From the NCBI GenBank assembly GCA_046350115.1, contig JAXMAZ010000009.1:124001-188000 (forward strand): a stretch of DNA of 64,000 bases, in the 5' to 3' direction. This DNA comes from JAXMAZ01 sp046350115. Its GTDB lineage: Bacteria; Planctomycetota; Planctomycetia; Gemmatales; Gemmataceae. A model generated the notes under the pieces. It saw only the letters and a list, made by a program, of their open reading frames with translations, was not told the DNA's origin and made no database searches. Below, piece after piece: positions 9,481 through 18,352 of the stretch (the first letter of the stretch is position 1; every line of letters begins with the position of its first letter). Both the position numbers and the translations under genes were made by a program.

Positions 9481-12400
9481 ACACCTTCCGGCCTCATTTG
9501 CGGCACACGGACCGACGCCGCCTTCCGCACCAGCGGGCCGACAAACCCGAGCGCGACCGCCCACCGCAGCCCGTCGGCCGCCCGCCGCACCCACGGCCGG
9601 TGGAACAGCCGGCCCTCGGTCAGCCGGTCCACCACCACGAAGAACACCGGCGTCAGAAACACCCCGAACACCGTCACCCCGATCATCCCGGCGAACACGG
9701 CCGTGCCCAGGGCGATTCGCATCTCCGCCCCGGCCCCGTGGGCCAGCACCAGCGGCAGCACCCCGAGGATGAACGCGATCGAGGTCATCAGGATCGGCCG
9801 CAGCCGCAGGTCGCAGGCGGCCAGCACCGCCGCCCGCCGGTCCAGCCCTTCGGCACGCTTCCGCTTGGCGAACTCGACGATCAGGATGGCGTTCTTGCAC
9901 GCCAGCCCGATCAGCACCACGAACCCCACCTGGGTGAAGATGTTCACGTCCTGCTTGCCGGCCCACACCCCGACCAGCGACGCCGACACGCACAGCGGCA
10001 CCACCAGGATGACGGCCAGCGGCAGCGCCCAGCTCTCGTACAGGAAGGCCAGGATCAGGAACACCGCCACCACCGCCGCCGCGAACACGCTCAGCCCGGT
10101 GTCCCGGCTGCGGTTCTCGATGAACGCCAGTTCGGTCCACTCGGTCGCCATCCGGTCCGGCAGCTCCTGGGCGGCCAGCCGCTCCAGCACCGCCAGCCCG
10201 TCCCCGCTACTCGTCCCCGGGCTAACGTTCCCGCTGATCGCCGCCGCCGGGTACATGTTGTACCGGGACAAGACGAGCGGGCCGGCCACCTCCTTCACGT
10301 CCGCCACCGCACCGATCGGCACCAACTGGCCGCGGGCGTTCCGCACCTTCAGCTTGCGGATGTCGTCCGGGCTGTTCCGGAACCGCTGGTCCGCCTGGAC
10401 GCTCACCTGCCAGGTCCGGCCGAACCGGTTGAAGTCGTTCACGTACCGGGCGCCGAGCGTCGCCTGCATGGTGGCGTACAGGTCGAGCGGGTTCACCCCC
10501 TGGGAGGCGCACGCGGCCGGGTCCACGTCCACGTACACCTGCGGGGACTTGACATTGAACGAGGTGAACAGCCCGGTCAGGGACGGCTGCTGGTTGCCCT
10601 TCTCGACCAGATTATCCGTCTGCCCGGCCAGCGCCCGGGGGCCGAGGTCGCCCCGGTCCTCGACCATCAGCTTGACCCCACCAGCCCGGCCCAGCCCGGA
10701 CACCGCCGGGGCCGGGAACACGTTCACCTGGGCGGCCGGCACCCCCCGGGCGAACCGCGCCCGCAGGTTGGCCGCGATCACGTCCGCGTGCAGGTCTTTG
10801 GACCGCCGCTTGTCGAACCCGTCCAGGATGATGAACATCGACCCGAAGTTCGACCCGTAGGCGCTGAGCACGAACGAGTTGCCGGCGATGGCGTTCACGT
10901 GGGCCACCCCGGGGGTGTCCAGGGCGATGGCCGACACCTGGTCGATCACCGCCCGGGTCCGCTCGGCCGCCGCCGCGTCCGGAAGCTGGATGCTAGCGAT
11001 CAAATACCCCTTGTCCTGCTGGGGGATGAACCCGGTCGGCAGTCGCAGGTAGCCCCAGTAGGTCAGCCCGAGCAGCCCGGCGTACACCAGCACGACCAGC
11101 AGCGGCACCCGGATCAGCTTGCCGACCGCCCACACGTACCCACGGCCGGCGAGGCCGAAGGCCGAAAGGAAAAAGGAAAAAGGAAAAAGGAAAAAGTTGA
11201 GCAGGGTCTGGATCGTACTTTTTCCTTTTTCCTTTTTCCTTTTTCCTTTGAGCAGCAACGCTGCGAGGGCCGGGCTGAGGCTGAGCGAGCTGAACGTGGA
11301 GATGACGGCCGACACGGTGATGGTCAGGGCGAACTGGCGGAAGAAGCTGCCGACGATCCCGGAGAAGAACGCGCACGGCAGGAACACCGCCACCAGCACC
11401 GCCCCGACGGCGACGATCGGCCCGGACACCTCGCCCATGGCGATGACCGTCGCCTCCCGGGGTGGGTGGCCGAGGTCCATCTGGTGCTGCACCGCTTCGA
11501 CCACCACGATGGCGTCGTCCACCACGATGCCGACCGCCAGCACCAGCCCGAACAGGGTCAGGTTGTTCAGCCCGAACCCGAACGCCCACATGGCGGCGAA
11601 CGTGCCGACGATCGCCACCGGCACGGCCGCCAGCGGGATCAGGGCGGCCCGCCAGCTCTGCAGGAACACCAGCACCACGATCGCCACCAGGATGATCGAG
11701 TCCCGCAGCGACTTGAGCACCTCGCCGATCGACTCCCGGATGAACGGGGTGGTGTCGTACCCGATCTCGTACCGCATCCCGTCCGGGAAGTCCTTGCTCA
11801 GCTCGGCCACCTTCGCCTTCACCTCGTCGGCCACGGCCAGGGCGTTGGCGTCCGGCAGCAGGAAGATGGCCAGCCCGATGGTCGGCTTGCGGTCGAACCG
11901 GTTGGCCACGTCCTCCGCCTTGGCCCCCAGCTCCACCCGCGCCACGTCCCGCAAGCGGACCAGCTTCCCGTCCTTCGTCCCCTTCACCACGATGTCGCCG
12001 AACTCGGCCTCGTCGGTCAGCCGGCCGACGACGGACAGCGGCACCTGGGTCGGCTGGCCGGCGGCCCCGTTCGGCTGGCCGACGTGCCCGACCGACACCT
12101 GGGCGTTCTGCCCGCGGACCGCGCTCACGACGTCCAGCGGGGTCAGCTCCCGGGCGGCCAGCTTGTCCGGGTCGATCCACACCCGCATGGCGTAGTCGCG
12201 CTGGCCGAAGATGGTCACGTCGCTGATCCCCTCCACCCGGGACAGCTCGTCCTTGATCCGGGTCAGGGCGTAGTTGCTCAGGTACAACTGGTCGTACTTG
12301 CCGTCCGGCGAGTTCAGGCTGGCGGTCAGGGTCAGCTCGGGGGACCGCTTGCGGATCGTCACCCCGGTCGCCCGGACCACGTCCGGCAGCTCCGGCTGGG

Positions 12401-12740
12401 CCAGGTTGAGCCGGTTCTGCACCCGGATCTGGGCCAGGTTCAGGTCGGTCCCCGGCTCGAACGTGACGGACAGGGTGTACGACCCGTCGCTGGTCGACTG
12501 GGAGGACATGTACATCATGCCCTCCACCCCGTTCACCCGCTGCTCGATCGGGGCGGCGACCGTCTCGGCCACCACCTTCGAGCTGGCCCCGGGGTACTGG
12601 CAGTCCACCTGGACGGTGGGCGGGGTGACGACCGGGTACTGGGCGAGCGGCAGGGTGCCGACGGCCAGCCCGCCGGCCAGGGTGATGAGGACCGACAGGA
12701 CGGTGGCGAAGATCGGCCGGTCGATGAAGAAGGACGCCAT
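9384..12740 (-). CDS. RND efflux pump inner-membrane protein (HAE1 type), first of two
   Basis: 1,118 aa, beginning MASFFIDRPIFATVLSVLIT, the typical TM1 of AcrB-family pumps. Porter repeats, the TM4 pair VVDDAIVVVEAV and the TM10 block ACKNAILIVEFAK are all intact. Two oddities stand out. A 32-bp perfect inverted repeat of GGAAAAA heptamers (11165-11249) lies in frame in the cytoplasmic loop between TM6 and TM7, encoding a Lys-rich run (KGKRKKEKGK) followed by a Phe-rich one. The last ~35 codons are translated from a family B palindrome, ending RVGAAEPA at a TGA. It starts 31 bp after the adaptor gene's stop. Drug or metabolite export is inferred; no TolC-like outer-membrane gene is present. 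Confidence 0.92.
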   Translation of the reverse strand: MASFFIDRPIFATVLSVLITLAGGLAVGTLPLAQYPVVTPPTVQVDCQYPGASSKVVAETVAAPIEQRVNGVEGMMYMSSQSTSDGSYTLSVTFEPGTDLNLAQIRVQNRLNLAQPELPDVVRATGVTIRKRSPELTLTASLNSPDGKYDQLYLSNYALTRIKDELSRVEGISDVTIFGQRDYAMRVWIDPDKLAARELTPLDVVSAVRGQNAQVSVGHVGQPNGAAGQPTQVPLSVVGRLTDEAEFGDIVVKGTKDGKLVRLRDVARVELGAKAEDVANRFDRKPTIGLAIFLLPDANALAVADEVKAKVAELSKDFPDGMRYEIGYDTTPFIRESIGEVLKSLRDSIILVAIVVLVFLQSWRAALIPLAAVPVAIVGTFAAMWAFGFGLNNLTLFGLVLAVGIVVDDAIVVVEAVQHQMDLGHPPREATVIAMGEVSGPIVAVGAVLVAVFLPCAFFSGIVGSFFRQFALTITVSAVISTFSSLSLSPALAALLLKGKRKKEKGKSTIQTLLNFFLFPFSFFLSAFGLAGRGYVWAVGKLIRVPLLVVLVYAGLLGLTYWGYLRLPTGFIPQQDKGYLIASIQLPDAAAAERTRAVIDQVSAIALDTPGVAHVNAIAGNSFVLSAYGSNFGSMFIILDGFDKRRSKDLHADVIAANLRARFARGVPAAQVNVFPAPAVSGLGRAGGVKLMVEDRGDLGPRALAGQTDNLVEKGNQQPSLTGLFTSFNVKSPQVYVDVDPAACASQGVNPLDLYATMQATLGARYVNDFNRFGRTWQVSVQADQRFRNSPDDIRKLKVRNARGQLVPIGAVADVKEVAGPLVLSRYNMYPAAAISGNVSPGTSSGDGLAVLERLAAQELPDRMATEWTELAFIENRSRDTGLSVFAAAVVAVFLILAFLYESWALPLAVILVVPLCVSASLVGVWAGKQDVNIFTQVGFVVLIGLACKNAILIVEFAKRKRAEGLDRRAAVLAACDLRLRPILMTSIAFILGVLPLVLAHGAGAEMRIALGTAVFAGMIGVTVFGVFLTPVFFVVVDRLTEGRLFHRPWVRRAADGLRWAVALGFVGPLVRKAASVRVPQMRPEGVLASSSRLCGVRPAVMAIARSRVRRVGAAEPA
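11165..11249. repeat. Perfect inverted repeat of GGAAAAA heptamers inside an RND gene
   Basis: Left arm 11165-11196 and right arm 11218-11249 are exact 32-base reverse complements built from four GGAAAAA units, with a 21-base loop. Its A/T content contrasts strongly with the GC-rich host gene. It lies inside the open frame of the first RND pump and does not break it. Confidence 0.93.
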
Positions 12741-12771
12741 GTCGCAGCGGCGGGAGAGTGAGCGGGAGGGG

Positions 12772-14037
12772 TCAGCCGGCCACCTTCGGCGGGGGCAGCG
12801 GGGACGGCCGCTGGGCGGGCGGGGCCTTCGCCTTGGCGGCGGCGGCCGGCTCTTTGGGCGTCACCTTCGCCCCGGGCCGCACCCGCTGCTGGCCGCTGAC
12901 GATCACCCGGTCGGCGTCCGTCACCCCGGACTCGATCACCCGCAGCGGCCCGAACGCCTGACCCACCTTGACCGGCCGGTACGCCACCTCGTGGGCCTTC
13001 TCCCCCTTGTCGGTCGTCACCTCCCGGACCAGGCACACGAACTTCTGCCCCTGGTCGGTGCCGAGCGCCTCCTCCGGGACGAGGACCGCCTTCCGCGGCA
13101 CCCCGATCGGCAGCCGCACCCGGACGAACTGGCCCGGCGTGAGCAGCCGGTTGTTGTTCACCGACTCGTTCTTGACCGTCGCCCGCACCCGCAGGGTGCC
13201 GGTGCCGGGGTCCAGCTTGTTGTCCGCGAAGTCGATCACCCCGGTGAACGAGAACCCGTCCTCGTCCGGCAGGCCGATCTGGAGCTGGGCCTGCCGCTCC
13301 CGGGCGCTGGTCACCTTCCCCTCGCGGATCAGCCGGCGGATGCGGAGCAGGGTGCGGTCGTCCACGTCGAAGTTGGCGTAGATCGGGTCGGTGGCGACGA
13401 TCGAGGTGAGGACCGTGTCGTCCGCCTTGACCAGGTTCCCCGGGTCGATGGACCGGCGGCTGAGCCGGCCGGACAGCGGGGCGGTGATCCGGCACCAGGC
13501 CAGGTTCTGCTCGGCCGTCCGCAGGGACGCCTGGGCCACCCCGACGGCCGCCTCCGCGGCGGTCAGGGCGGCCGCCGCCTTCGCCTTCTCCCCGGTGATC
13601 CGGTCCACCTCCTCCCGGCTGACCGCCTGCGACCCGATCACCCGGGCGAAGTCCTTGCTCGCCCGGTCCAGCTCCGCCTCCGCCTGCTTGACCAGCGCCT
13701 TCGTCTGGGCGAGGGTGGCTTTGGACCGGTCCACCTCGGCCTGGTAGAGCGTCGGGTCGATCTGGAACAGCGGGGCGCCCTGCCGGACGTCGGCCCCGTC
13801 CTTGAACTCGATCTTGGTCAGATACCCCGTCACCCGGGCGCGGATGTCCACCGCCTCGAACGCCTCCGTCCGGCCGGTGAAGTCCTCGTAGTCGTTGACC
13901 TCCTGGACGGTCGGGGAGGCGACCACCACGTCGGGCGGTTTGGTCGGGGCGAGCGCCGGCTGGGGGCGGGCGCACCCGGCGGCAAGGACGAAAAGCGGGA
14001 CGGCGGCCCGGAGAACGGGGAGCGGTCGGAAGGTCAT
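12772..14037 (-). CDS. RND efflux periplasmic adaptor (membrane fusion) lipoprotein
   Basis: 421 aa when started at the ATG at 14037 (MTFRPLPVL). This gives a clean lipoprotein signal with lipobox LAAGC at residues 18-22; the longer open frame upstream has no family-like sequence. The order is that of AcrA/MdtA-type adaptors: a lipoyl-like half (VTGYLTKIEFKDGADVRQGA), an alpha-helical hairpin (about 100-170), the second lipoyl half (ITAPLSGRLSRRSIDPGNLV), a beta-barrel, and a membrane-proximal domain (VIVSGQQRVRPGAKV). It is the first gene of the efflux operon and is divergent from the alpha/beta hydrolase across about 96 bp. One adaptor serves two tandem pumps. Confidence 0.93.
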   Translation of the reverse strand: MTFRPLPVLRAAVPLFVLAAGCARPQPALAPTKPPDVVVASPTVQEVNDYEDFTGRTEAFEAVDIRARVTGYLTKIEFKDGADVRQGAPLFQIDPTLYQAEVDRSKATLAQTKALVKQAEAELDRASKDFARVIGSQAVSREEVDRITGEKAKAAAALTAAEAAVGVAQASLRTAEQNLAWCRITAPLSGRLSRRSIDPGNLVKADDTVLTSIVATDPIYANFDVDDRTLLRIRRLIREGKVTSARERQAQLQIGLPDEDGFSFTGVIDFADNKLDPGTGTLRVRATVKNESVNNNRLLTPGQFVRVRLPIGVPRKAVLVPEEALGTDQGQKFVCLVREVTTDKGEKAHEVAYRPVKVGQAFGPLRVIESGVTDADRVIVSGQQRVRPGAKVTPKEPAAAAKAKAPPAQRPSPLPPPKVAG

Positions 14038-14133
14038 TGCGGTTTTCGGGCGGCAGGTTGGTGGGAGTGCGGCCGCACAGCTAATCTTACCCAAGGGTGG
14101 GGCGGTTCTAACCCCGAAATCCGGGAGAACGGG

Positions 14134-14931
14134 ATGCCTGTTTGGACTCCGGCCGGCGGAACCCCGGCGATCGCGTACACCGACTCCGGGGACGGGCCGC
14201 CGCTGGTGCTGCTGCACGCCTTCCCGCTGTGCCGGGAGATGTGGGCGCCGCAGCTCGGGCTGGCCGACCGATACCGGGTGATCGCCCCCGACCTGTACGG
14301 GTTCGGCGAAAGCGGCCTGCCGGCCGCAGGATGGTCGGTCGACTCGATGGCCGACGCGGTCGCCGACCTACTGGCCGGGATCGGCGCGTCCGGGCCGGTC
14401 GTCCTCGGCGGCCTGTCGATGGGTGGGTACGTGGCCCTGGCGTTCGCCCGCCGACACCCCGATCGGCTACGGGCGCTGATCCTGGCCGACACCAAGGCCG
14501 AGCCGGACACCGAGGAAGGGAAGACGGGACGGGCGGCGATGATCGAGCTGGCCCGGACCGGCGGGGCCGCCGCTGTGGCCGACAAGATGCTGCCGAACCT
14601 GCTCGGCGAGGCCACCCGTGAACGGCGGCCGGAGGTGACCGCCGAGGTGCGACGGGTCGCTACCGGGCAATCGGTCGCCGGGGTGAAGGCCGGGCTGGCC
14701 GCGCTGCGGGACCGGCCCGACGCCCGGCCCGGATTGGCCGGCATCCGGGTGCCGACACTGGTGCTGGTTGGATCGGAGGACAAAGTCACGCCGCCGGCCG
14801 GGGCGAAGGCGATGGCCGCCGCGATCCCCGGGGCCGAGTACATGGAGATTCCAGCCGCCGGGCACCTGAGCAACCTGGAGACCCCGCCCGAGTTCACGAC
14901 CGCCGTAAGGATGTTCCTGACCGGGGTGTAA
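14134..14931 (+). CDS. Alpha/beta-fold hydrolase
   Basis: 265 aa. The open frame extends far upstream, but ATG 14134 (MPVWTPAGG) is where family-like sequence begins. Catalytic triad: nucleophile Ser95 in the elbow GLSMGG, Asp216 in LVGSEDKVTPP and His244 in AAGHLSNLE. The oxyanion-hole HAF motif (LLHAF) is at 27-30. It resembles 3-oxoadipate enol-lactonase-like and other small esterases of this fold; the substrate cannot be inferred. No signal peptide is seen, so it is probably cytoplasmic. It lies about 40 bp upstream of msrA on the same strand and may be co-transcribed. Confidence 0.9.
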   Translation: MPVWTPAGGTPAIAYTDSGDGPPLVLLHAFPLCREMWAPQLGLADRYRVIAPDLYGFGESGLPAAGWSVDSMADAVADLLAGIGASGPVVLGGLSMGGYVALAFARRHPDRLRALILADTKAEPDTEEGKTGRAAMIELARTGGAAAVADKMLPNLLGEATRERRPEVTAEVRRVATGQSVAGVKAGLAALRDRPDARPGLAGIRVPTLVLVGSEDKVTPPAGAKAMAAAIPGAEYMEIPAAGHLSNLETPPEFTTAVRMFLTGV

Positions 14932-14971
14932 GATGGGACGGGGCCGCACGCCGCGGCCCGGAGGGGGAGTC

Positions 14972-15520
14972 ATGGCGACCGGTCCGGCCCGCGAGGTGGC
15001 GACGTTCGGTGGCGGCTGCTTCTGGTGTACCGAGGCGGTGTTCGAGCAGATGCGGGGGGTCGAGTCCGTGGTGTCCGGGTACACCGGCGGGCACGTCCCG
15101 AACCCGACTTACGAGCAGGTGTGCGGGAAGGACACCGGCCACGCCGAGGTGGTCCAGGTCACGTTCGACCCGGCCGCCGTGTCGTACCGGGAGTTGCTGG
15201 AGGTGTTCTTCGCCACCCACGACCCGACCACGCTGAACCGGCAAGGGAACGACGTCGGCCCGCAGTACCGGTCGGCGGTTTATTACCACTCGCCGGAGCA
15301 GAAGGCGACCGCCGAACAGGTGATCGCCGACCTGACCGCGGAGGGCGTGTTCCCGAACCCGATCGTCACCGAAGTAGCCGCGGCTACCACGTTCTACCCG
15401 GCCGAGGGCTACCACCAGGGGTTCTACCGCGGCAACCCGGCCCAGCCGTACTGCGCGTTCGTGGTCAGCCCGAAGGTGGCCAAGTTCCGCAAGCAATACG
15501 CGGCAAGGCTGAAAGCGTAG
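14972..15520 (+). CDS. msrA: Peptide-methionine (S)-S-oxide reductase
   Basis: 182 aa from ATG 14972, preceded by GGAGGGGGAG; an in-frame upstream start at 14933 is less likely because it bypasses this ribosome site. MsrA reduces methionine-S-sulfoxide in proteins. The catalytic motif GGCFWC carries nucleophile Cys16, followed by the family blocks VVSGYTGGHVPNPTYEQVC, TGHAEVVQVTFDP, THDPTTLNRQGNDVGPQYRS and YHQGFY. The stop TAG (15518-15520) is the TAG of the GTAG opening a family B palindrome. Confidence 0.97.
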   Translation: MATGPAREVATFGGGCFWCTEAVFEQMRGVESVVSGYTGGHVPNPTYEQVCGKDTGHAEVVQVTFDPAAVSYRELLEVFFATHDPTTLNRQGNDVGPQYRSAVYYHSPEQKATAEQVIADLTAEGVFPNPIVTEVAAATTFYPAEGYHQGFYRGNPAQPYCAFVVSPKVAKFRKQYAARLKA

Positions 15521-15623
15521 GGCGGGTCAAGCTGGCTCTGCAGCGCCGACCCGCCGGACCGGCAATCGCGTCCTGCCCGGTCCGGCGGGTCGGCGCTGCA
15601 GAGCCAGCTTCTACCTGCCCTAC
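15517..15623. repeat. REPIN-like inverted hairpin pair, family B copy 2
   Basis: Intact GTAG at the left and CTAC at the right, with two long inverted hairpin arms around a central spacer. It separates convergent msrA and the Gfo/Idh/MocA gene. The left TAG is the msrA stop; the right end lies a few bases beyond the TAA of the minus-strand gene. Confidence 0.92.
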
Positions 15624-15627
15624 GGGG

Positions 15628-16947
15628 TTACAGCCCCTCTTCCTCCCAGCCCTTCCGCCGCTCCCGGCGGACGAACCGGTTGGCCTCTTCATGGTTCGTC
15701 ACCTTCATCCGCTTCGGATCCCACGTCAGCGAGACGTTCGGGAACCGGGTGGCCAGGCAGCCGAGCAGCACCATCTCCGTCAGCGGCCCGGCGTAGCTGA
15801 ACGGGGCGGACGTGGTCCCGTTCCCGCGGACGGCCTCCACCCACTCCAGGTAGTGGTTCTTGCCGCCCGGGTTCGGCAGCTTGTGCCCGGCGTACTTGTC
15901 CGCCGGCAGCAGGATCGGCATCCCGATGTACGGGGAGAACATCACCCCGTCCGTGCCGATGTAGATCGACCCCTGGCTCGGCAGCTTGTGCGGGGCCACC
16001 AGCCTGGCCACGCTCTCCGGCGGCCGGCGGTCCCCGTTGTACCAGGTGAGCGACACCGGGTCGGTGGTGAACTGCGTCCCCGGGAAGACGAACTCGACCT
16101 GGCAGTTCAGCCCCCAGCTCACGTCCACCGGGGCGTCCCCGACGGACGTGACCGAGGTCGGGTTACCGACCCCGAGCGAGCCGAACACCGGGTCGAGGAT
16201 GTGGCACCCCATGTCCCCGAACGTGCCGGTGCCGAAGTCCAAACGCTTCCGCCAGTTGCCCGGGTGGTAGTACCCGTTGCCGATGAACGGCCGGTCGGCC
16301 GCCACCCCGAGCCACAGGTCCCAGTGCAGGTTCGCCGGCACCGGGTCGGTCCGGGTCGGCTTCGGCTTGTTGTCGCCCCAGTCCTTGCCGCTCCAACTGT
16401 GGACCGCCTTCACCTTCCCGATCGCCCCGCTCTGGATGGTGGCGACCACGGACCGGTGTTCGGCCGCCGAGTGGACCTGGATGCCCATCTGGGTGACGGC
16501 CTTCTTGGCGGCCGCGGCCTCGGTCAGCTTGCGGGCCTCGTACACCGTTTGGGTCAGCGGCTTCTGGCCGTAGACGTGCTTGCCCATCCGGATGGCCCGC
16601 ATCATCGGGGCGGCGTGCATGTGGTCCGGGCAGGAGACGTTGACCGTGTCGAACTGCTCCTTCTCGAACATCTCCCGCCAATCGGCGTACACCTTGGCGT
16701 CCGGGAACGCCTTGCGGACGTCGGCCGTGCGGTTGTCGTCCACGTCGGCAACGGCGACGATCTTGACGTGCTTGCTGGCTTTGGTCAGTGAGCTGATGTC
16801 CGACCAGGCCATGCCGGACGCCCCGACGCTGACGTGCCGCAGCGTCTCGACCGGGGCGGCGGTGGCGTAGTTGCGGACGAACAGCGGGGCGGCCAGGCCG
16901 GCGGCGGCCGTTTTGAGCGCGGACCGGCGGGTGATACGTTGGGTCAT
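15628..16947 (-). CDS. Gfo/Idh/MocA-family oxidoreductase, Tat-exported
   Basis: 439 aa from ATG 16947 (MTQRITRRSALKTAAAG), which gives a twin-arginine signal; 15 upstream in-frame codons are discounted. NAD(P)-dependent sugar or cyclitol oxidoreductase. Visible features are the nucleotide-binding beta strand and Asp (VKIVAVADVDDNR), CPDHMHA, and GQKPLTQT where the family usually has EKP. The C-terminal domain contains GNGYYHPGNWRKRLDFGTG and DMGCHILDP. The lysine of the EKP-like motif is kept. Downstream of the DUF1080 gene on the same strand, this suggests use of 3-keto-glycosides in the periplasm; that substrate is inferred. Confidence 0.92.
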   Translation of the reverse strand: MTQRITRRSALKTAAAGLAAPLFVRNYATAAPVETLRHVSVGASGMAWSDISSLTKASKHVKIVAVADVDDNRTADVRKAFPDAKVYADWREMFEKEQFDTVNVSCPDHMHAAPMMRAIRMGKHVYGQKPLTQTVYEARKLTEAAAAKKAVTQMGIQVHSAAEHRSVVATIQSGAIGKVKAVHSWSGKDWGDNKPKPTRTDPVPANLHWDLWLGVAADRPFIGNGYYHPGNWRKRLDFGTGTFGDMGCHILDPVFGSLGVGNPTSVTSVGDAPVDVSWGLNCQVEFVFPGTQFTTDPVSLTWYNGDRRPPESVARLVAPHKLPSQGSIYIGTDGVMFSPYIGMPILLPADKYAGHKLPNPGGKNHYLEWVEAVRGNGTTSAPFSYAGPLTEMVLLGCLATRFPNVSLTWDPKRMKVTNHEEANRFVRRERRKGWEEEGL

Positions 16948-16980
16948 GGGTGGTGTCGGGTGGGGGGAGTGAATGGAAGA

Positions 16981-17008
16981 AAGCCCACCCACGATCGTGG
17001 GTGGGCTT
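16981..17008 (-). terminator. Hairpin terminator after the DUF1080 gene
   Basis: A perfect 28-base palindrome whose half-site is AAGCCCACCCACGA, about 10 bp past the DUF1080 stop, followed on the minus strand by a short T-rich run. It lies between two same-strand genes, so it may attenuate expression of the downstream oxidoreductase. Confidence 0.75.
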
Positions 17009-17017
17009 TGTGAGTGG

Positions 17018-18352
17018 TTAGTTCAGCTTCTTGATCCGCACGTTGCGGAACTCGACCGGGTCGTTGTGCCCGAGGAACCCGAAGTACCCGCTGGTGCGGT
17101 CCTTGCCCGGGTGCGGCGAGTTGGCCATGTACTGCGTCACCTTCGACAGATCCGTGTCGAGGATCAGGTTGCCATTCAGCTCGACCTGGATGGTCGGCCC
17201 CTTCACCGTCACCAGTTGGAAGTTCCACTCGCCGATCGGCCGCTGGTAGCCGCGGGCGGCGGCCGCCATCCCGTAGGCCGACCCGTGCGCCTGCCGCGGG
17301 TCGATCTTGTGCGAGTAGTTGTCGTCCAGCACCTGCAGCTCACACATCCCGGAGTACGCCCCGTCCCCCTTGCCCGGGTAGCGGATGCCCAGCCCGTTGT
17401 TCCCGTCCTTCGGCAGCTTGATCTCCAGCGCCACCTGGAAGTCGGCGTACTCGTCCTTGGTGAACAGCACGCCCCCCTTCCCCTTCTTGCACCGCAGCGC
17501 CCCGTCCACCACCTCGTAGTTGGCGGTCGCCCCCTGCCAGCCGTCGAAGTCTTTGCCGTTGAACACGGTGGCGAACCCGTCCCCGACCTTGTCGGCCAGG
17601 ATCTTGTTCGCCTCGTCCGCCGGGATCTCCCGGACGAAGATGTTCCGCCAGCGGATCTCGAGTTCCGGGGCGTGGGTCTGGAGGATGATCGGCGCCTTGA
17701 CCGGCAACGGGTTCGCGGCCCCCTTCGTCCGCTTCCAGAAGTTCTCCATCCGGGCGTGGTCGACCACCAGCTTGTCGTTCAGGAAGACGGTGGTCCGCTC
17801 CCCGACCATGAGGATGCGGAACTTGTTCCACTGGCCCGGCGGGTTGTCCGCCCGGACGAGCGGGTCCTTGCCCGGCGACCCGGCGCTGTTGTTCCACAGC
17901 CCGCCGCTCCCCTTCGCCTTGCCGAGGTTGCCCGGGTCGGCCTGAGTTGGATCCCACACCTGCACCTGCGGCATCGTCTTCAGGTAGATGCCGCTGTCCA
18001 CCGTCGGGGCGATCTTCCACTCGATCAGCAGCTCGAAGTCGCCGTACTCCTTCTCGGTGGTCAGGTACGCCCCCTTCCCGTGGTTCACCAGCTCGCCGTT
18101 GTCGATCTGCCAGTTCTTCTTGGCGTCCGCCGTCCACTCCGCCTTCTTCGCCTGGAGCTGCTCGGCGGACATCCTGGCGACGTCCGCCGGGGCGGCCCCC
18201 TTGGCGTGGATCGGCCAGCCGTACCAGCCGGTGAAGTCCTTGCCGTTGAAGGCGGCGGTGAACCCGGGCGGCGGGGTCGGGTCGGCGGCCGCGAGCGGAG
18301 CGGCCAGCACGGCGGCGGCCAGGGCCGTGGTGCGGAGCAATGTGCGGGGCAT
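17018..18352 (-). CDS. Two-domain DUF1080 (3-keto-disaccharide hydrolase-like) protein
   Basis: 444 aa with a signal peptide (TTALAAAVLAAPLAAAD). Two tandem concanavalin-like DUF1080 domains: the first about 25-235, opening FTAAFNGKDFTGWYGWPI; the second about 250-440, opening FATVFNGKDFDGWQGATA and ending YFGFLGHNDPVEFRNVRI. The family is now linked to cleavage of 3-keto-glycosides, and two copies in one chain is a common planctomycete form. The next gene on the strand is a Gfo/Idh/MocA oxidoreductase, consistent with an oxidise-then-cleave glycoside route. It is divergent from a DUF1501 gene across about 155 bp with no other feature seen. Confidence 0.93.
   Translation of the reverse strand: MPRTLLRTTALAAAVLAAPLAAADPTPPPGFTAAFNGKDFTGWYGWPIHAKGAAPADVARMSAEQLQAKKAEWTADAKKNWQIDNGELVNHGKGAYLTTEKEYGDFELLIEWKIAPTVDSGIYLKTMPQVQVWDPTQADPGNLGKAKGSGGLWNNSAGSPGKDPLVRADNPPGQWNKFRILMVGERTTVFLNDKLVVDHARMENFWKRTKGAANPLPVKAPIILQTHAPELEIRWRNIFVREIPADEANKILADKVGDGFATVFNGKDFDGWQGATANYEVVDGALRCKKGKGGVLFTKDEYADFQVALEIKLPKDGNNGLGIRYPGKGDGAYSGMCELQVLDDNYSHKIDPRQAHGSAYGMAAAARGYQRPIGEWNFQLVTVKGPTIQVELNGNLILDTDLSKVTQYMANSPHPGKDRTSGYFGFLGHNDPVEFRNVRIKKLN

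Noticed and set aside
9498..12761. Plus-strand open frame of 1,087 codons
   Set aside because: It lies antisense to the first RND pump; its His/Arg/Gly/Pro-rich translation resembles no family and is expected from GC-rich codon bias.
12274..14133. Long upstream extension of the alpha/beta hydrolase frame
   Set aside because: It is antisense to the adaptor and pump genes; family-like sequence starts only at ATG 14134.
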